DNA of 64,000 nucleotides. Origin: Phlebotomus papatasi. Taxonomy: Eukaryota; Arthropoda; Insecta; Diptera; Psychodidae. Below the pieces are notes generated by a model, which was not told the origin of the DNA, ran no database searches, and saw nothing but the letters and a program-made list of their open reading frames with translations. The position numbers and the translations under genes are program-made. Location: the NCBI RefSeq assembly GCF_024763615.1, contig NC_077224.1, positions 75,340,712 to 75,404,711 on the forward strand, given 5' to 3'. Below, in pieces: positions 21,814 to 33,800 of this stretch (position 1 is the first letter of the stretch; every line of letters starts with the position of its first letter).

Positions 21814-22146
21814 ATTCTGATTTTTCTGTGAATGCGATTGAACGGAGAAACACCAAAACAACAATAACAATTTGTGTTATCACACTAGTCAAACAAGTGT
21901 AATATTAGATAAAATTACTCTATTAACTCTCTCTCTCTCAAACTTTCCACACTGATGATATTTATGAGAAAGGATTTCCGTAAAGATGAAATGAAAAACT
22001 ATTTCCCCCAATGATATGGAATGAATCAAGCTTTTTGCTTCAGATACGTAAGAATTTTTCCCTCAAGTTACAAAAAAAAAGTCAGATAAACAAGTAATAA
22101 TACTGTACATAATGGAATATTTAATCTCTTTCATATTAAAATGAAG

Positions 22147-22152
22147 AATAAA
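22147..22152 (+). terminator. Candidate Schip1 poly(A) signal
   Basis: AATAAA about 335 bp downstream of the TAA at 21811, in an A-rich 3' region. No competing gene lies on the plus strand between. Use is inferred from position only. Confidence 0.45.
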
Positions 22153-23374
22153 AAAAAACAAGATACATATATCAAAAAGTATTTATTGCAAAAACCCCTT
22201 CACTGATGAGAGTTGTAGTGTACAGTGGAGGGACTTTTAGTATTTGTGTAGCAATCAGTGTACTACTTAATTAGTTTTTTCTCAATCTTGAACAACAAAA
22301 GAAAGAAGGAACAAGTGGAAATGAACCTTATCAAGATGCATCACAGCATGTATATTTTTCTACCCCTTAGTGATGTTAGTTTTGTTGAGAGTCATTTATT
22401 TTTTAGGCGGGTTTTAGATAGAACAGTCGGTGGATGGGATTGGGTAGATTAGGATGATTGCAAAAGAATTGGTGCCATTTTGTAAATTTTTAGAACTTTG
22501 CGCTAAATATTTCAGCATCTTTTCATTTGACACTCTGCATTTTTAGCCTGACAAAATATTCCAAACAAAAAAAGACTTCTCAAAAATCGGTTGAAAAATT
22601 GAAAAAAATACAACATTTGCCTTAAATTCTTATGCTTTTTGTATGCGAAGTTTTGTCGATAAACCCATTTTAGCTTTTTCAGTGAGAACTATTGGAAAAA
22701 AAAGATCCAGTGAAAACTGATATTTTTCGAAAAGGGGAAAGTAAAGTTAAAAAAACAAATAATTCCTCTATTGTAATTTAAAAAATGAGGTAATAAGTGA
22801 AGGAGAATATCACTGACAAAACCTTTTTTCCTGAAGAGAAATTGAGAATTTAGTGTGGAGTATTCTTAATCACAATCATGTTGAATAAAAAATTCAGTGA
22901 AAGAAGAAATAAAGAAAAATTGAAAATAAAAAATATGCTTATGAAATTCTTAAAGTTACTGACCTTTGTTCAATAAAATAATTAAGTTTCTTTTATTGAT
23001 TTTATTTGGTGCAACATTCAATATCGTGACATACATACAGACATTCAATTTTAAATATAAGTTAATAATTTTGTCAAATATAGTTTTTTAAAGTCCTTTA
23101 ATTGTTTTTTTTTTTTTTGTAATATGTTTCAAAATATCAATACATTGTAGCTCACTAGTTTTTTTTAATTGTTCCAAAATGCTAAGATAATTTAATAATG
23201 TAGTAATTTGATTTTTTTGAATATTTTGTTCTGATCGATTAAATTTTCATCTATCTTGCATTGACTCTAGAGGAGAAATAAGATTTTTATCACATTTAGA
23301 GGATGAATTCAGAGCAAAAGTCCATAACATACGAGAGAATTTCGAGTGAATTCTTCAAGAAAGAAAAAACTTAA

Positions 23375-23380
23375 TTTATT
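23375..23380 (-). terminator. Tetraspanin poly(A) signal
   Basis: AATAAA on the minus strand, 59 nt past the stop codon at 23440; a typical compact insect 3' UTR spacing. Confidence 0.6.
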
Positions 23381-23439
23381 TTGCCCGTTCAACGTCAGTC
23401 ACATCTTTTTTTTAATATTTTGATCCATATCTCGGAGAC

Positions 23440-24239
23440 TTAGGCCATCTGTTCGTACTTGGTTTTGTTGATATTGGCAGCAAGAATGCAGGATAGAACT
23501 GTTCCCAGAAGTGGAAAGAGTGTTACACCTGCAGCTGCACCTGCAATCACTTTCATATTGGTTGTGAGGAAGTCAACGACCTTCTGGAAGCATCCCTGAG
23601 TCCAGATAAGAGTTTCATCTTGGGTATCGCATCGACTATTGACTTCTCGACAGCAAGATCGTGGGACGGGTCTGGTCGGATTGAGATTGTACCAGTCTTC
23701 ATAGCTGTGAATTCCACAGCATTGCATACGGGCCTGAATCGTGTCGAAATCCCCAGTCTTTTCCTCTGTTCCCGGCAATCCGTAGCGTGTCATGCTCTGA
23801 TTGAGACCACGGTCGAATCCATCGGCTAGGTTGTCTTTGTAGGCGTAGATTGAGCTGGCCAGGGAGAGTTCGATGACAAACACAACGGCCAGGAAAGCTC
23901 CATAGAGATAGAGAAGACTAGGCTGGCCCTTTACGGTGCAGCAACAAGCAAGGGATGAAATAAGAAGGATCAGGGCTCCAGTTCCAACAAGAACATACGG
24001 CCCCGTGTTGGAGAAGTTAGCATTCAATTCCAAGTATCTATGCAATTCCACCTGCATCCATATTCCTGCGCAAAGAATCGCCAGTCCGGAAGCCTAAAAT
24101 ACAAAATAAAGTTAAGAATATTCACAGAGTCCCTGAACCTCATGAGCGACCGAGAACTTACCCAAAATGCCAAGTTGAATATCATAAGAAGGGATTTCAT
24201 GCATGCCATCGTGGCCACTGTTTGAAAATGCTTGCTCAT
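23440..24239 (-). CDS. Tetraspanin, TSPAN6/7-like, two coding exons
   Basis: Exons 24162-24239 (26 codons) and 23440-24093 join in phase 0 across a 68-bp intron (donor TGG|GTAAGT, acceptor TATTTTAG) to 243 aa, the usual tetraspanin size. Four membrane segments lie at about residues 16-38, 59-80, 86-110 and 206-232. The large loop (about 112-205) has the diagnostic CCG at 151-153, CC at 173-174 and two more Cys at 181 and 194, giving six Cys and three disulfides. Juxtamembrane Cys 76-78 are likely palmitoylation sites; NFS (52-54) and NQS (124-126) are possible glycosylation sites. Tetraspanins organise partner proteins in plasma-membrane and endosomal microdomains. The GCF...NM..IAG stretch and C-terminal TKYEQMA resemble TSPAN6/7, but the exact orthologue is not determined. 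Confidence 0.93.
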
Positions 24240-24639
24240 CTTTTTTTTCCCACCACTCACTAATGCACTATCCACAAATCAGTCGTCAATTCCTGTTCAG
24301 AGTTACAAGTTGCTGGAGCCCAAAGAAGGACAGTTGGGTCTCCCCAGAAGGACTCGCCCAGTTGGTCCGTCACGGAAGTGTGAAGACAGGAAAAGGAGCA
24401 ACAAGCCTCAGTTTTCTGCGCACACTGGAATGGATCGATAACTCGAGAGGAGGGTAATTTCGTCCTTTTACGCTCTCAATTTAACAATGAAATGAAAGAA
24501 AGACCTTCCACTGGAAGAGTTTCAACGGAATTTCATGATGAATAATTCAAAAAATGTTTCATTCGCGTTTCACTCACGTTTCGTGATTGGTGAAATGCAC
24601 AGGGTGCCTATTGAGACTGAATTTTTCTTTATAATCCTT

Positions 24640-24892
24640 CATTGAGAAAAAAACTGACGTGCGATTAACTTTTTTCCTCATAAATTTAACACTTTTTAGG
24701 TGTAAAAGTATATCAACATTTTTTAATGTTAATTTTACACCATTTTAAGGGTAAAATTAACAGGAAAAAGTGTAACTTTAACCCCTAATACACCTAAAAA
24801 GCATAATATCTACACCGATTCCGGATCAATACTGCAGGGTAACATAAACATTTTCGGAATGTTATTTTAACTTTTCCGGATTTCTCTCAAGA
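24640..24892 (+). mobile_element. CACTGAGA MITE, copy C
   Basis: Same order of landmarks as copies A and D (TGCGATTAAC, TTTTTAGGTGTAAAAGTAT, AATACACCTAAAAAG, CGGATTTCTCTCA). Both tips are mutated (CATTGAG, CTCAAGAG), so the target duplication is lost. Confidence 0.8.
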
Positions 24893-25227
24893 GTTATCTA
24901 TAATTTATTGGATATAGTCGATATAGCTTTTATAAGGTTTTCATAATTAAATTAATCGTAGATCAATGCGATAATATATTTTATCGGTTTTCATAGATGT
25001 TTAAATCTAACATAGAGTCTATTATAAAATTAAAAAAAAAAACTATAATAAACTTCTATCCTAGATGAGGGTTGTTGCTAGGTGAATATATTCTTACACA
25101 CGTTCATTGACAGAGCTCAGGAATTAGGTATCATGGCTTTTAAGAAGCCACATTATATGATTATGAAAGAAATAAAAAGTGAAACCGAAATATTATGAGC
25201 TTCGAAAAAATGAAGATGAGATAATTC

Positions 25228-26819
25228 CAAGGGGGAGATATTAGAGGGTAAATGTGTACACCACTTCTAGACACTTCCGCAATTTGTATGGAAGAGCCCT
25301 TTACACTTCCAGTATTTCAGAAAACTCCCGAAAATGGTGCAATACTTCCAGCACTTCTTGCACTTTCATGCACTTCTCATACTTAGGAATCAATAACTTA
25401 TTTAGTAATTATGAAAAATCTAATTAAGAAAACGATATTTTATTATTATCTGTGTTTTACGATCAACAGAATTTCTTTCTATGGATTTTCTAAGACATTA
25501 GTGGAACTACTTTTGGAAAAGAGAGTCTCTAAAAAAAAATGTATTGTTGTTTCTAACTTTTTGAAACTGTCTTGGAGAGTTTTTCTGGTTTTAGACAGCT
25601 TTCAAGGGGTCCATATTTTTGCATACCGCAAATTATTTTATTGAGATTGAAGCAAATGATAGTCTGAAGAGTCAATACCTGAAAAATATTTTAGGTTTTG
25701 GAGAATTTTCCATTGGTCTATTGTTCGACGCATGATTTAGTGTTGTTATCTAGCAGGATTATGCTCTTTCTTTCGTCCAAAATTGGACGTTTTTCATTAA
25801 ATAAACCCATTGAATCTAATTAATGAATCACAGTGCTTATTTGATGGCATGGGAATGGGAGTAGCCCAAATAATTTCCCTGGAATTCCATAAAATTTGCA
25901 TCAACACTGCCTATTTTTTCCAAGACCTTTTCCGCTGTTGTTGTATTAGATCATTTCTCAACATTTGTCACAAATCGATCCAGAAAAATTCTTTATCGCA
26001 ACATATCTATCAGGAGGGCAATCGCTATCACTGCGTAGTACATATCTTGTACTTTAGATTTTATTCTTTCTTGTGCGCTGAGTTAGATTTACTTCTTGGA
26101 AGAAGCTGTTGGTTTAATGAACAGTCTTATTCTAGCATTGGGCTCTAATATTACTAATTTGCCTATCGTTCATCAATCTGAAATCACACACCTGTCTTTC
26201 GACGCTCCAGCTAAACGTTCTAACCTTGATATTGCAACGTTTAACCGATCCATCAGATTGGCGTAAGGTTTTTCGCAGTTGGGTATCAACAAATCCAGCC
26301 CTTAAACAACTCTTTTTCGTTATTTTAAGTTCAGACCAGCATATACCGCAACCACCAAAATCAAAAAATTGGATTTCTCAATTTTTATATCATCAATATG
26401 AGCAAGAATTTAGTATCTAATCTCATCAAAACCGACAACCCAGTCAATTCTTTTCTCAATATTGGCTTATAATGGCCTGGCCACAGATCAGGGTGTACTT
26501 CGAACCTGTCCTAGAGGCCGATAATGTCAAGACAAGCTCTTTCATGCTTCCCTACATCTCCGTACAATCTCCGAAGGTTCAAGCCCGTTGTCCAGCGTGA
26601 TTTCATTATCATAACCGAACTTGTAAAATGTCAACAAACTTTTTTTTCAAATTATACTGCCGCTCGAATTAAAAATCTGTGCTAAAAGTAGGGTATAGTC
26701 TGCAAAATTCGGAATTAGACAGAGAAGACTTTATTTTCGGATACTTCCACTTCCAAAGACTTCCAAGCACTTAATTTTCAGCTGTACACCACTTCCGACT
26801 CTAATATCTCCCCCTTGGG
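25228..26819. mobile_element. Decayed DNA transposon with GGGGGAGATATTAGAG ends (1.6 kb)
   Basis: Terminal inverted repeats CAAGGGGGAGATATTAGAG at both ends, followed inward by GTGTACACCACTTC in both arms. TAATTC sits just outside each end, suggesting a 6-8 bp target duplication. Sub-terminal ACACTTCC/GGAAGTG words repeat. Several broken ORFs (longest 112 codons at 25810) lie inside; none resembles a transposase I know. Confidence 0.6.
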
Positions 26820-27755
26820 TAATTCGAAATTCGAACTTCAGCCACTACGCGAATTAATGAAACGTGTAGTAAAAACTTATTTTATTTGGCTTTCGAAATC
26901 GATCTTCGGAACTCTTGTAGAAAATCCATTCATGAACGCTCGAATTTCCCAGTGAATTTAAACAGAGAATGAAGTTTCATATATTGTGGCCCATTAAGGC
27001 TCTAACTGAAACTTTTTTCGTAAACATCATGTAGAGTTTGTTCAAACACAAGACTTACTTGACTTACTTACCTGGCTGTATAGCAAATTACTGATTCTTT
27101 CCGTACAGAAGTAGATCTTGAGAAATTCGAAAATCTATGTGAAGATCCAAAAAAGAGACTTTCTTACTTCTTGATAATTTTGCAAGGTAGCTGGTGTACA
27201 TCCTGTTCGAATTTCGAAGTTCTCAAATGTCAAAATGTGTCGGTCTTCACATTGTTGTGAGGAAAAAAACAGAACAACGAGACTTACTGTTCTTATCCCA
27301 TTATTTAATCACTCCATAATCACTGAGTAACTCTTTTGCCAGCTTTTTAGTGCGATATTTGATAAATTTCCCCCACCTTGTTCGAAAATTTAGCATGAAA
27401 ATTCGAAATTGAATTTAAATTCTTCGAACTTCAACGACTTTTTGTGCAAATAGAGTTCCATTTACCTTTCATCCAAGACACTATTGGAGAATCAAAGTCT
27501 ACTTCTGTTTGGGCTCATTATGGTTTAGATTTCGTGTAGAGATAACAATTTCGATGATATGGTTATATTCAGCGCATCCATGAAGAGAGACTCCGCGGAT
27601 AAGCTATGCAAGAAACCTCCACCATAATTCCTTAGGTTTTTTATCAGTTAAAATCCGAAAAAATATTCTGGAAACTTTGGAATTATTCTTTTCCTGTTTC
27701 TCATTGACCGACTCCAAAATTAGCCCAACATTTTCCATATAAAGATAACACGTCT

Positions 27756-27761
27756 TTTATT
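27756..27761 (-). terminator. Candidate GPCR poly(A) signal
   Basis: AATAAA on the minus strand 138 nt beyond the methuselah-like stop codon. Position-based inference. Confidence 0.45.
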
Positions 27762-27899
27762 TACCATTTTCATTTCCTCAATACTGCCTTATATCTCGCT
27801 GCAACAATCTTTCTTTCTTGTCTAAAATATGGATAAACACAGAAAAGCTTGTACATTAAATGTGGTAGTTTTGAAAAAAAAATCTCCTAGCCAAAGAGC

Positions 27900-30800
27900 T
27901 TAGAATTTGCGGCAGTTATTGGAGATTGTTACAGAGGAACTACTGGAATTTTTGCTGAGCTTTCCGTATTTTGGTGAAGTAGCATCTGAACTGATATGCT
28001 GGGCTGAACCCGTAAGTGTTGTTTTAGTTGTGGCAGCAGTTGCCTCACGGGTTGTCTTTGCAGCCATTCCCAGTCGCCTCTTGATGGCTTGCAGAACATT
28101 CCGCTTGAATACGAAGATGAAAAAGACACATACTCCCTGAAGAACATTGAATGCATCCGACACGTACCACATCTCAATTGGTTCACGGAAAATTGTGGCT
28201 AGAAGTTCCATAAACCAAGAAACGCCCATTACGATGAAAAGTTTCACATTCATGGCAAGACGAGCTTTGTCTGCGAAGAAACGCTTTTTCTTCTCTGTAT
28301 CACTTTTCTGCATTCGATGGATCTCACTCTTGACCTTGTTGCAGTGGATTGCCGTAAGGACAAATAGAACAACATTGGCCACTATTTGAATGCCCACCGG
28401 TAGCAGGAAGAACAATCTGTGCCCCAGACCGTTTGATTCTTGAAAAGTAAAGAATTGTTTATTTTTGGAAGTTGCTCAGGAAATATTTGCTAAAAATTTA
28501 GTAGATACTTACGAGAGAACCAGCAGGACCGGATGCCCATGCTTGGACGATATTCCTCTGGGAACCATTCAAAAGTGTCTACGGCGTAGGTAAAAAGGGT
28601 TAGAATAAGAGGAATTCCCCAAGCATATAAGGAGTAACAGGTGAATCTCCAGGCATCTCGGGTTTTCCTCATTCCACGGGAATTCCTCACAGTTCTATAT
28701 GAAATTAATATTAGGATTAATAGTTTGTTAAACTCTTAACTTAAAATTTTTAATTTAAAGCTTCTTTTGCTCAGTCTAAAGAACCATAAAATATTAACAC
28801 TACTTCTAAGAAAAAGAATGTTTAGAAAATTTAATTAAATATTTGTTCCTAAAATTAAATGTTTAATAATCTGAGATAATAGCTGACGTTCGCATTTTAC
28901 GAGGTCTTATAATTTTTATTGCAAAAGAGTTTTAAAAAATTTTAATTCTTCGATATCATTCAAATGAAGGAAAACTTAAAAAAAATGTTTGTAAGTCCAT
29001 TTGAACTTAATTATTTTAAAATTTTCTACGTTTTATCTCAAAGACTTAACACTAAACCTACCAAGACCCGTTCACATTGACCGGTTTAAAATTAAGACAT
29101 ATTTAAACAGGACAATGCCATTATCAAACTTTATAAATTTCTTAAAATATGCATATAATATAGTTTTTAACGTTTAAATTTTAATTTTCTGCTCTTTTCC
29201 AAGACAAATTTGTTGAGTGTTCTACCCTACCAAGGTTTGTCATTTGACCGAAAAACGACCAAAAACGGTCGGTGAGTTTAGTGTTAAGGACATAAATACA
29301 TTGGAATTAAAGATTATCATCAAAAAATACGAATGAACCCTTAATAACAATAATAATTTATTAATTAATGTTCAAGTAGAGGAATTCTGTAATTTTCGTG
29401 GCATTGTCACGCGTAAGTTCGAAACCTAACAATGCCATTCGAGCTTTTTTTATCATATCATATGAGTTCGAAAATGCCGAAAATGCAATTCATTGAATTT
29501 TTAATGAAAACCCTTTACTTGATGATTTTATGAAAATACAGTACGTCTTGGTTGATTTGTTTAACTAAATTTATTGTCATTTGAATTGCCAGAAATCTCA
29601 AATATGTGACTTCTGACAATACCACGTGAGCTGAAATGGCAATATCACGGCTACAGAATCGCATTTTCGAAAAAGTTCTCCTAAGAATCAAACCCAATTT
29701 GTCATATGGTATTTCCAGAACGTTACAGAATTCCCCTCCAGTATCGGAATTCTGTAATTTTTGTGAAATTGTCACGCGTGAGTTCAAAACCTGACAATGC
29801 CATTCGAGCTTTTTTGTCATATCATATGAGTTCGAAAATGCAATTCATTGATTTTAATGAAATCCCCTTACTTGATTATTTTATGGAAATACAGTACGTC
29901 TTGGTTGATTTGTTTAACTAAATTTATTGTCATTTGAATTGCCAGAAATCTCAAATATGTGACTTCTGACAATACCACGTGAGCTGAAATGGCAATATCA
30001 CGGCTACAGAATCGCATTTTCGAAAAAGTTCTCCTAAGAATCAAACCCAATTTGTCATATGGTATTTCCAGAACGTTACAGAATTCCCCTCCAGTATCGG
30101 AATTCTGTAATTTTTGTGAAATTGTCACGCGTGAGTTCAAAACCTGACAATGCCATTCGAGCTTTTTTGTCATATCATATGAGTTCGAAAATGCAATTCA
30201 TTGATTTTAATGAAATCCCCTTACTTGATTATTTTATGGAAATACAGTACGTCTTGGTTGATTTGTTTAACTAAATTTATTGTCATTTGAATTGCCAGAA
30301 ATCTCAAATATGTGACTTCTGACAATACCACGTGAGCTGAAATGGCAATATCACGGCTACAGAATCGCATTTTCGAAAAAGTTCTCCTAAGAATCAAACC
30401 CAATTTGTCATATGGTATTTCCAGAACGTTACAGAATTCCCCTCCAGTATCGGAATTCTGTAATTTTTGTGAAATTGTCACGCGTGAGTTCAAAACCTGA
30501 CAATGCCATTCGAGCTTTTTTGTCATATCATATGAGTTCGAAAATGCAATTCATTGATTTTAATGAAATCCCCTTACTTGATGATTTTATGAAAATACAG
30601 TACGTCTTGGTTGATTTGTTTAACTAAATTTATTGTCATTTGAATTGCCAGAAATCTCAAATATGTGACTTCTGACAATACCACGTGAGCTGAAATGGCA
30701 ATATCACGGCTACAGAATCGCATTTTCGAAAAAGTTCTCCTAAGAATCAAACCCAATTTGTCATATGGTATTTCCAGAACGTTACAGAATTCCCCTCCAG

Positions 30801-33800
30801 TATCGGAATTCTGTAATTTTTGTGAAATTGTCACGCGTGAGTTCAAAACCTGACAATGCCATTCGAGCTTTTTTGTCATATCATATGAGTTCGAAAATGC
30901 AATTCATTGATTTTAATGAAATCCCCTTACTTGATTATTTTATGGAAATACAGTACGTCTTGGTTGATTTGTTTAACTAAATTTATTGTCATTTGAATTG
31001 CCAGAAATCTCAAATATGTGACTTCTGACAATACCACGTGAGCTGAAATGGCAATATCACGGCTACAGAATCGCATTTTCGAAAAAGTTCTCCTAAGAAT
31101 CAAACCCAATTTGTCATATGGTATTTCCAGAACGTTACAGAATTCCCCTCCAGTATCGGAATTCTGTAATTTTTGTGAAATTGTCACGCGTGAGTTCAAA
31201 ACCTGACAATGCCATTCGAGCTTTTTTGTCATATCATATGAGTTCGAAAATGCAATTCATTGATTTTAATGAAATCCCCTTACTTGATTATTTTATGGAA
31301 ATACAGTACGTCTTGGTTGATTTGTTTAACTAAATTTATTGTCATTTGAATTGCCAGAAATCTCAAATATGTGACTTCTGACAATACCACGTGAGCTGAA
31401 ATGGCAATATCACGGCTACAGAATCGCATTTTCGAAAAAGTTCTCCTAAGAATCAAACCCAATTTGTCATATGGTATTGCCAGAACGTTACAGAATTCCC
31501 CTTCAGGTTACATAATATAACAAAAAGGACTTAGGTTGATTTAAGGCAAAAAAATGAGCACTAAAAGAATTATTATGCTAAGTAAAAAATAAACTTGGTT
31601 AGTAAAATATTGAATATTGGTCCGTAAAATGTAAAATTTTGATCAGTGATAAACATAAATCTTTACGTAACTGGGTCTAAATTAATTTCAAATTTGTTAA
31701 TATTTTGCTGACCAAATTTTATCTTTTTACAGCTCATTTGTACAATGTCATTTAAAATTTTAATATTTTTAATCATAAGGAGGTGTCCAAATCATTGTCA
31801 TATTTAAACCACATCTGTTTAATCTTTTAGAAAATTTACAACCAATTTATCATCTAAGAAAATCTTTCAAAATTATGTGTAGCTTATTTTTGAATTCTAT
31901 TTGTATTTTTGGAATTTTATCTCACAACATCTTGTCAAATTCTGCAGCTGTTTAGCATTTCAAATGAGATATAGATCCAGAAACTAGCAAGTGATTTATA
32001 CAAGATATACTCAAAATTGTCACTCACCCAAAAGTCCACCAAATGTCGAAGCCTAAGAACAAGCCACAGGAGAAAAATGGAAAATAATAATGATACTTTA
32101 AACAACAGAATTCCGTTTAAACTTACACATAACATTAAGCCAGGAAAATGCGGCCAGGAAACTGAAGTAGATGAACATGGCTGGAAAATTAAATTCAATC
32201 AATCATCCTCTAAATTGTTTATTATTTTTTTGGGCAAATATTTGCCTAGCCCCAAATAGTGAGGGTAAAATAGCTCGAGTGTCCATTGATCTCATGCTTT
32301 GACACTCACCCACAGTATGGCAGAATTTTGGCTGGAAGTCCGTGCCAAATTGGATGTAGGAGAGTCCTGCGTAAGCAATTAGGAGGCTCAAGACGTGACT
32401 CACCAATGTTTTTCCATGGAGATTCATCAGCTGAAATGGGAATTTTTTACTGATAGATTTTCTTTTTATTTCCTCTGAAGAAATCTAATTTCCTTATACC
32501 TTGGGCAAACAAGCATAGACAAGAAGTGTGGCGGCCAGGAAGAGGCAGGAAATACTCAATCCAATAGCATACACCATAAAATGTTCTTTGCTGTGTCCAG
32601 GTGGTGTTTCAAAACAAAGAAACGTCCTGAGCTGAGAAATGAAGAATAAATTAATTAAAGCTATTAAAGCATAATTAGGAAAGTTATAAAATGTTACAGT
32701 ATAAAATTGAGCAGAAAATGTTTTCACAAAATTGATAATTTGCTATGTCACTTAGCACGAATAAGAAAACACAATACATTTTAAACATTTGAAAATATCG
32801 ATCATAAAGCTAATTATTAGCACATGAATTATGCAATTCTTGTATGAACTAGTGAATCACGAATAAGATTTTACTAATATAAATAAGCACAAACAATAAC
32901 TTTTGCTATAAATTAGTGAGTGAAGTTAGATTGCAATATAATCCTTAATATCATATATTTAGGAAAGGATGAGAATGGAAGAGACGGAAGAGACCTTTGA
33001 ACGTAGGTCAACATTTATAATACAGTTTTTTTCTTAAATTCGATTATGGGGTTTTAGAAAATTTCATAAAGTTGCAAATTTTAGGTAAGGAAGGGTGAGG
33101 CAGGTTCCAACACCTGAAGTGATTTTCAGGGCGTTATCACTATCAGCAAGATAAATTAAGTTCACATAATGTCTCTATTTGAAAATGTGCATCATATTTT
33201 GCAATATTAATTTATTATTCCAAAATTTTAAATTTCTATTGGTCATGCATGCGTGAATCTGCCCTACTCTACTCCTTATTAACGTTTGAAATTTTAAACA
33301 ACGTAAGATATCGCACAAACGGTACTATATAAATGAGTAGTAAATAGTTAAAATTAAGCAGTAATAAAAAATGTAAAACAGTATGATATTATCGTTTGAA
33401 TTCGGCAAAATCTTTTTGGTCAGAAAAAAATTCAAATTGGTCAGTAAAAAATCAAATTCGGTCAGTAAAAAATAAAATATGGTCAATAAAAATTAAATAT
33501 GGTCAGTAAAAAACTTTTAAAAAATCGGAAAAAATTAAATTTGGTCAGTAAAAAAATAAAATTTGGTCGGTAAAAAGTCAAATTTGATCAGTAAAAAATC
33601 AAATTTGGTGAGTAAAAAATCAAATACGGTCAGTAATAAATAAAATTTGGTCAGTAATAAATAAAATTTGGTCAGTATAAAATAAAAATTTGGTCAGTAA
33701 AAAATCAAATTCGGCCGGAGAAAAGTCAAATTTGGTCGGTAAAAAGTCAAATTTGGTCAGTATTTTTTTTTAAATCAGTAAAATTTGAAATTTAATCAGT

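Larger units (their letters stand above)
21814..23439. other. Intergenic and 3' flanking DNA between Schip1 and the tetraspanin
   Basis: AT-rich, with convergent gene ends: the candidate Schip1 poly(A) signal at 22147 and the tetraspanin signal at 23375. No further gene, RNA or clear repeat recognised. Confidence 0.5.
24240..27899. other. Intergenic DNA upstream of the tetraspanin and downstream of the GPCR
   Basis: Holds the tetraspanin 5' flank (no Inr/DPE pair found; one isolated TCAGTC word at 24615-24620), a CACTGAGA MITE, the 1.6 kb inverted-repeat element at 25228, and from about 26820 to 27530 a diverged repeat also present near 39600-40030. No gene recognised. Confidence 0.5.
28695..32027. 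other. GPCR intron 6, mostly repeats
   Basis: 3.3 kb intron containing a TTAA MITE (29050), the 353-bp satellite array (29379-31501) and a short AAATGAGCAGTAAAA element (31552). The remainder is plain AT-rich sequence. Confidence 0.55.

Noticed and set aside
24586..24620. TCAGTC at 24615-24620 as a tetraspanin Inr/DPE promoter
   Set aside because: The +28 position does not fit the DPE consensus and it lies about 380 bp from the ATG; not enough support.
25810..26148. 112-aa ORF in the 1.6 kb element as a transposase
   Set aside because: Composition looks random for a frame this long in the element, and I see no catalytic motif.
29515..31462. Repeated 101-aa and 71-aa ORFs on opposite strands in the tandem array
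   Set aside because: They occur once per 353-bp unit, overlap each other antisense, have no recognisable domain and follow from a recently amplified non-coding unit.
29379..31501. CRISPR array
   Set aside because: The units are 353 bp with no short-repeat/unique-spacer structure, in a eukaryotic intron.
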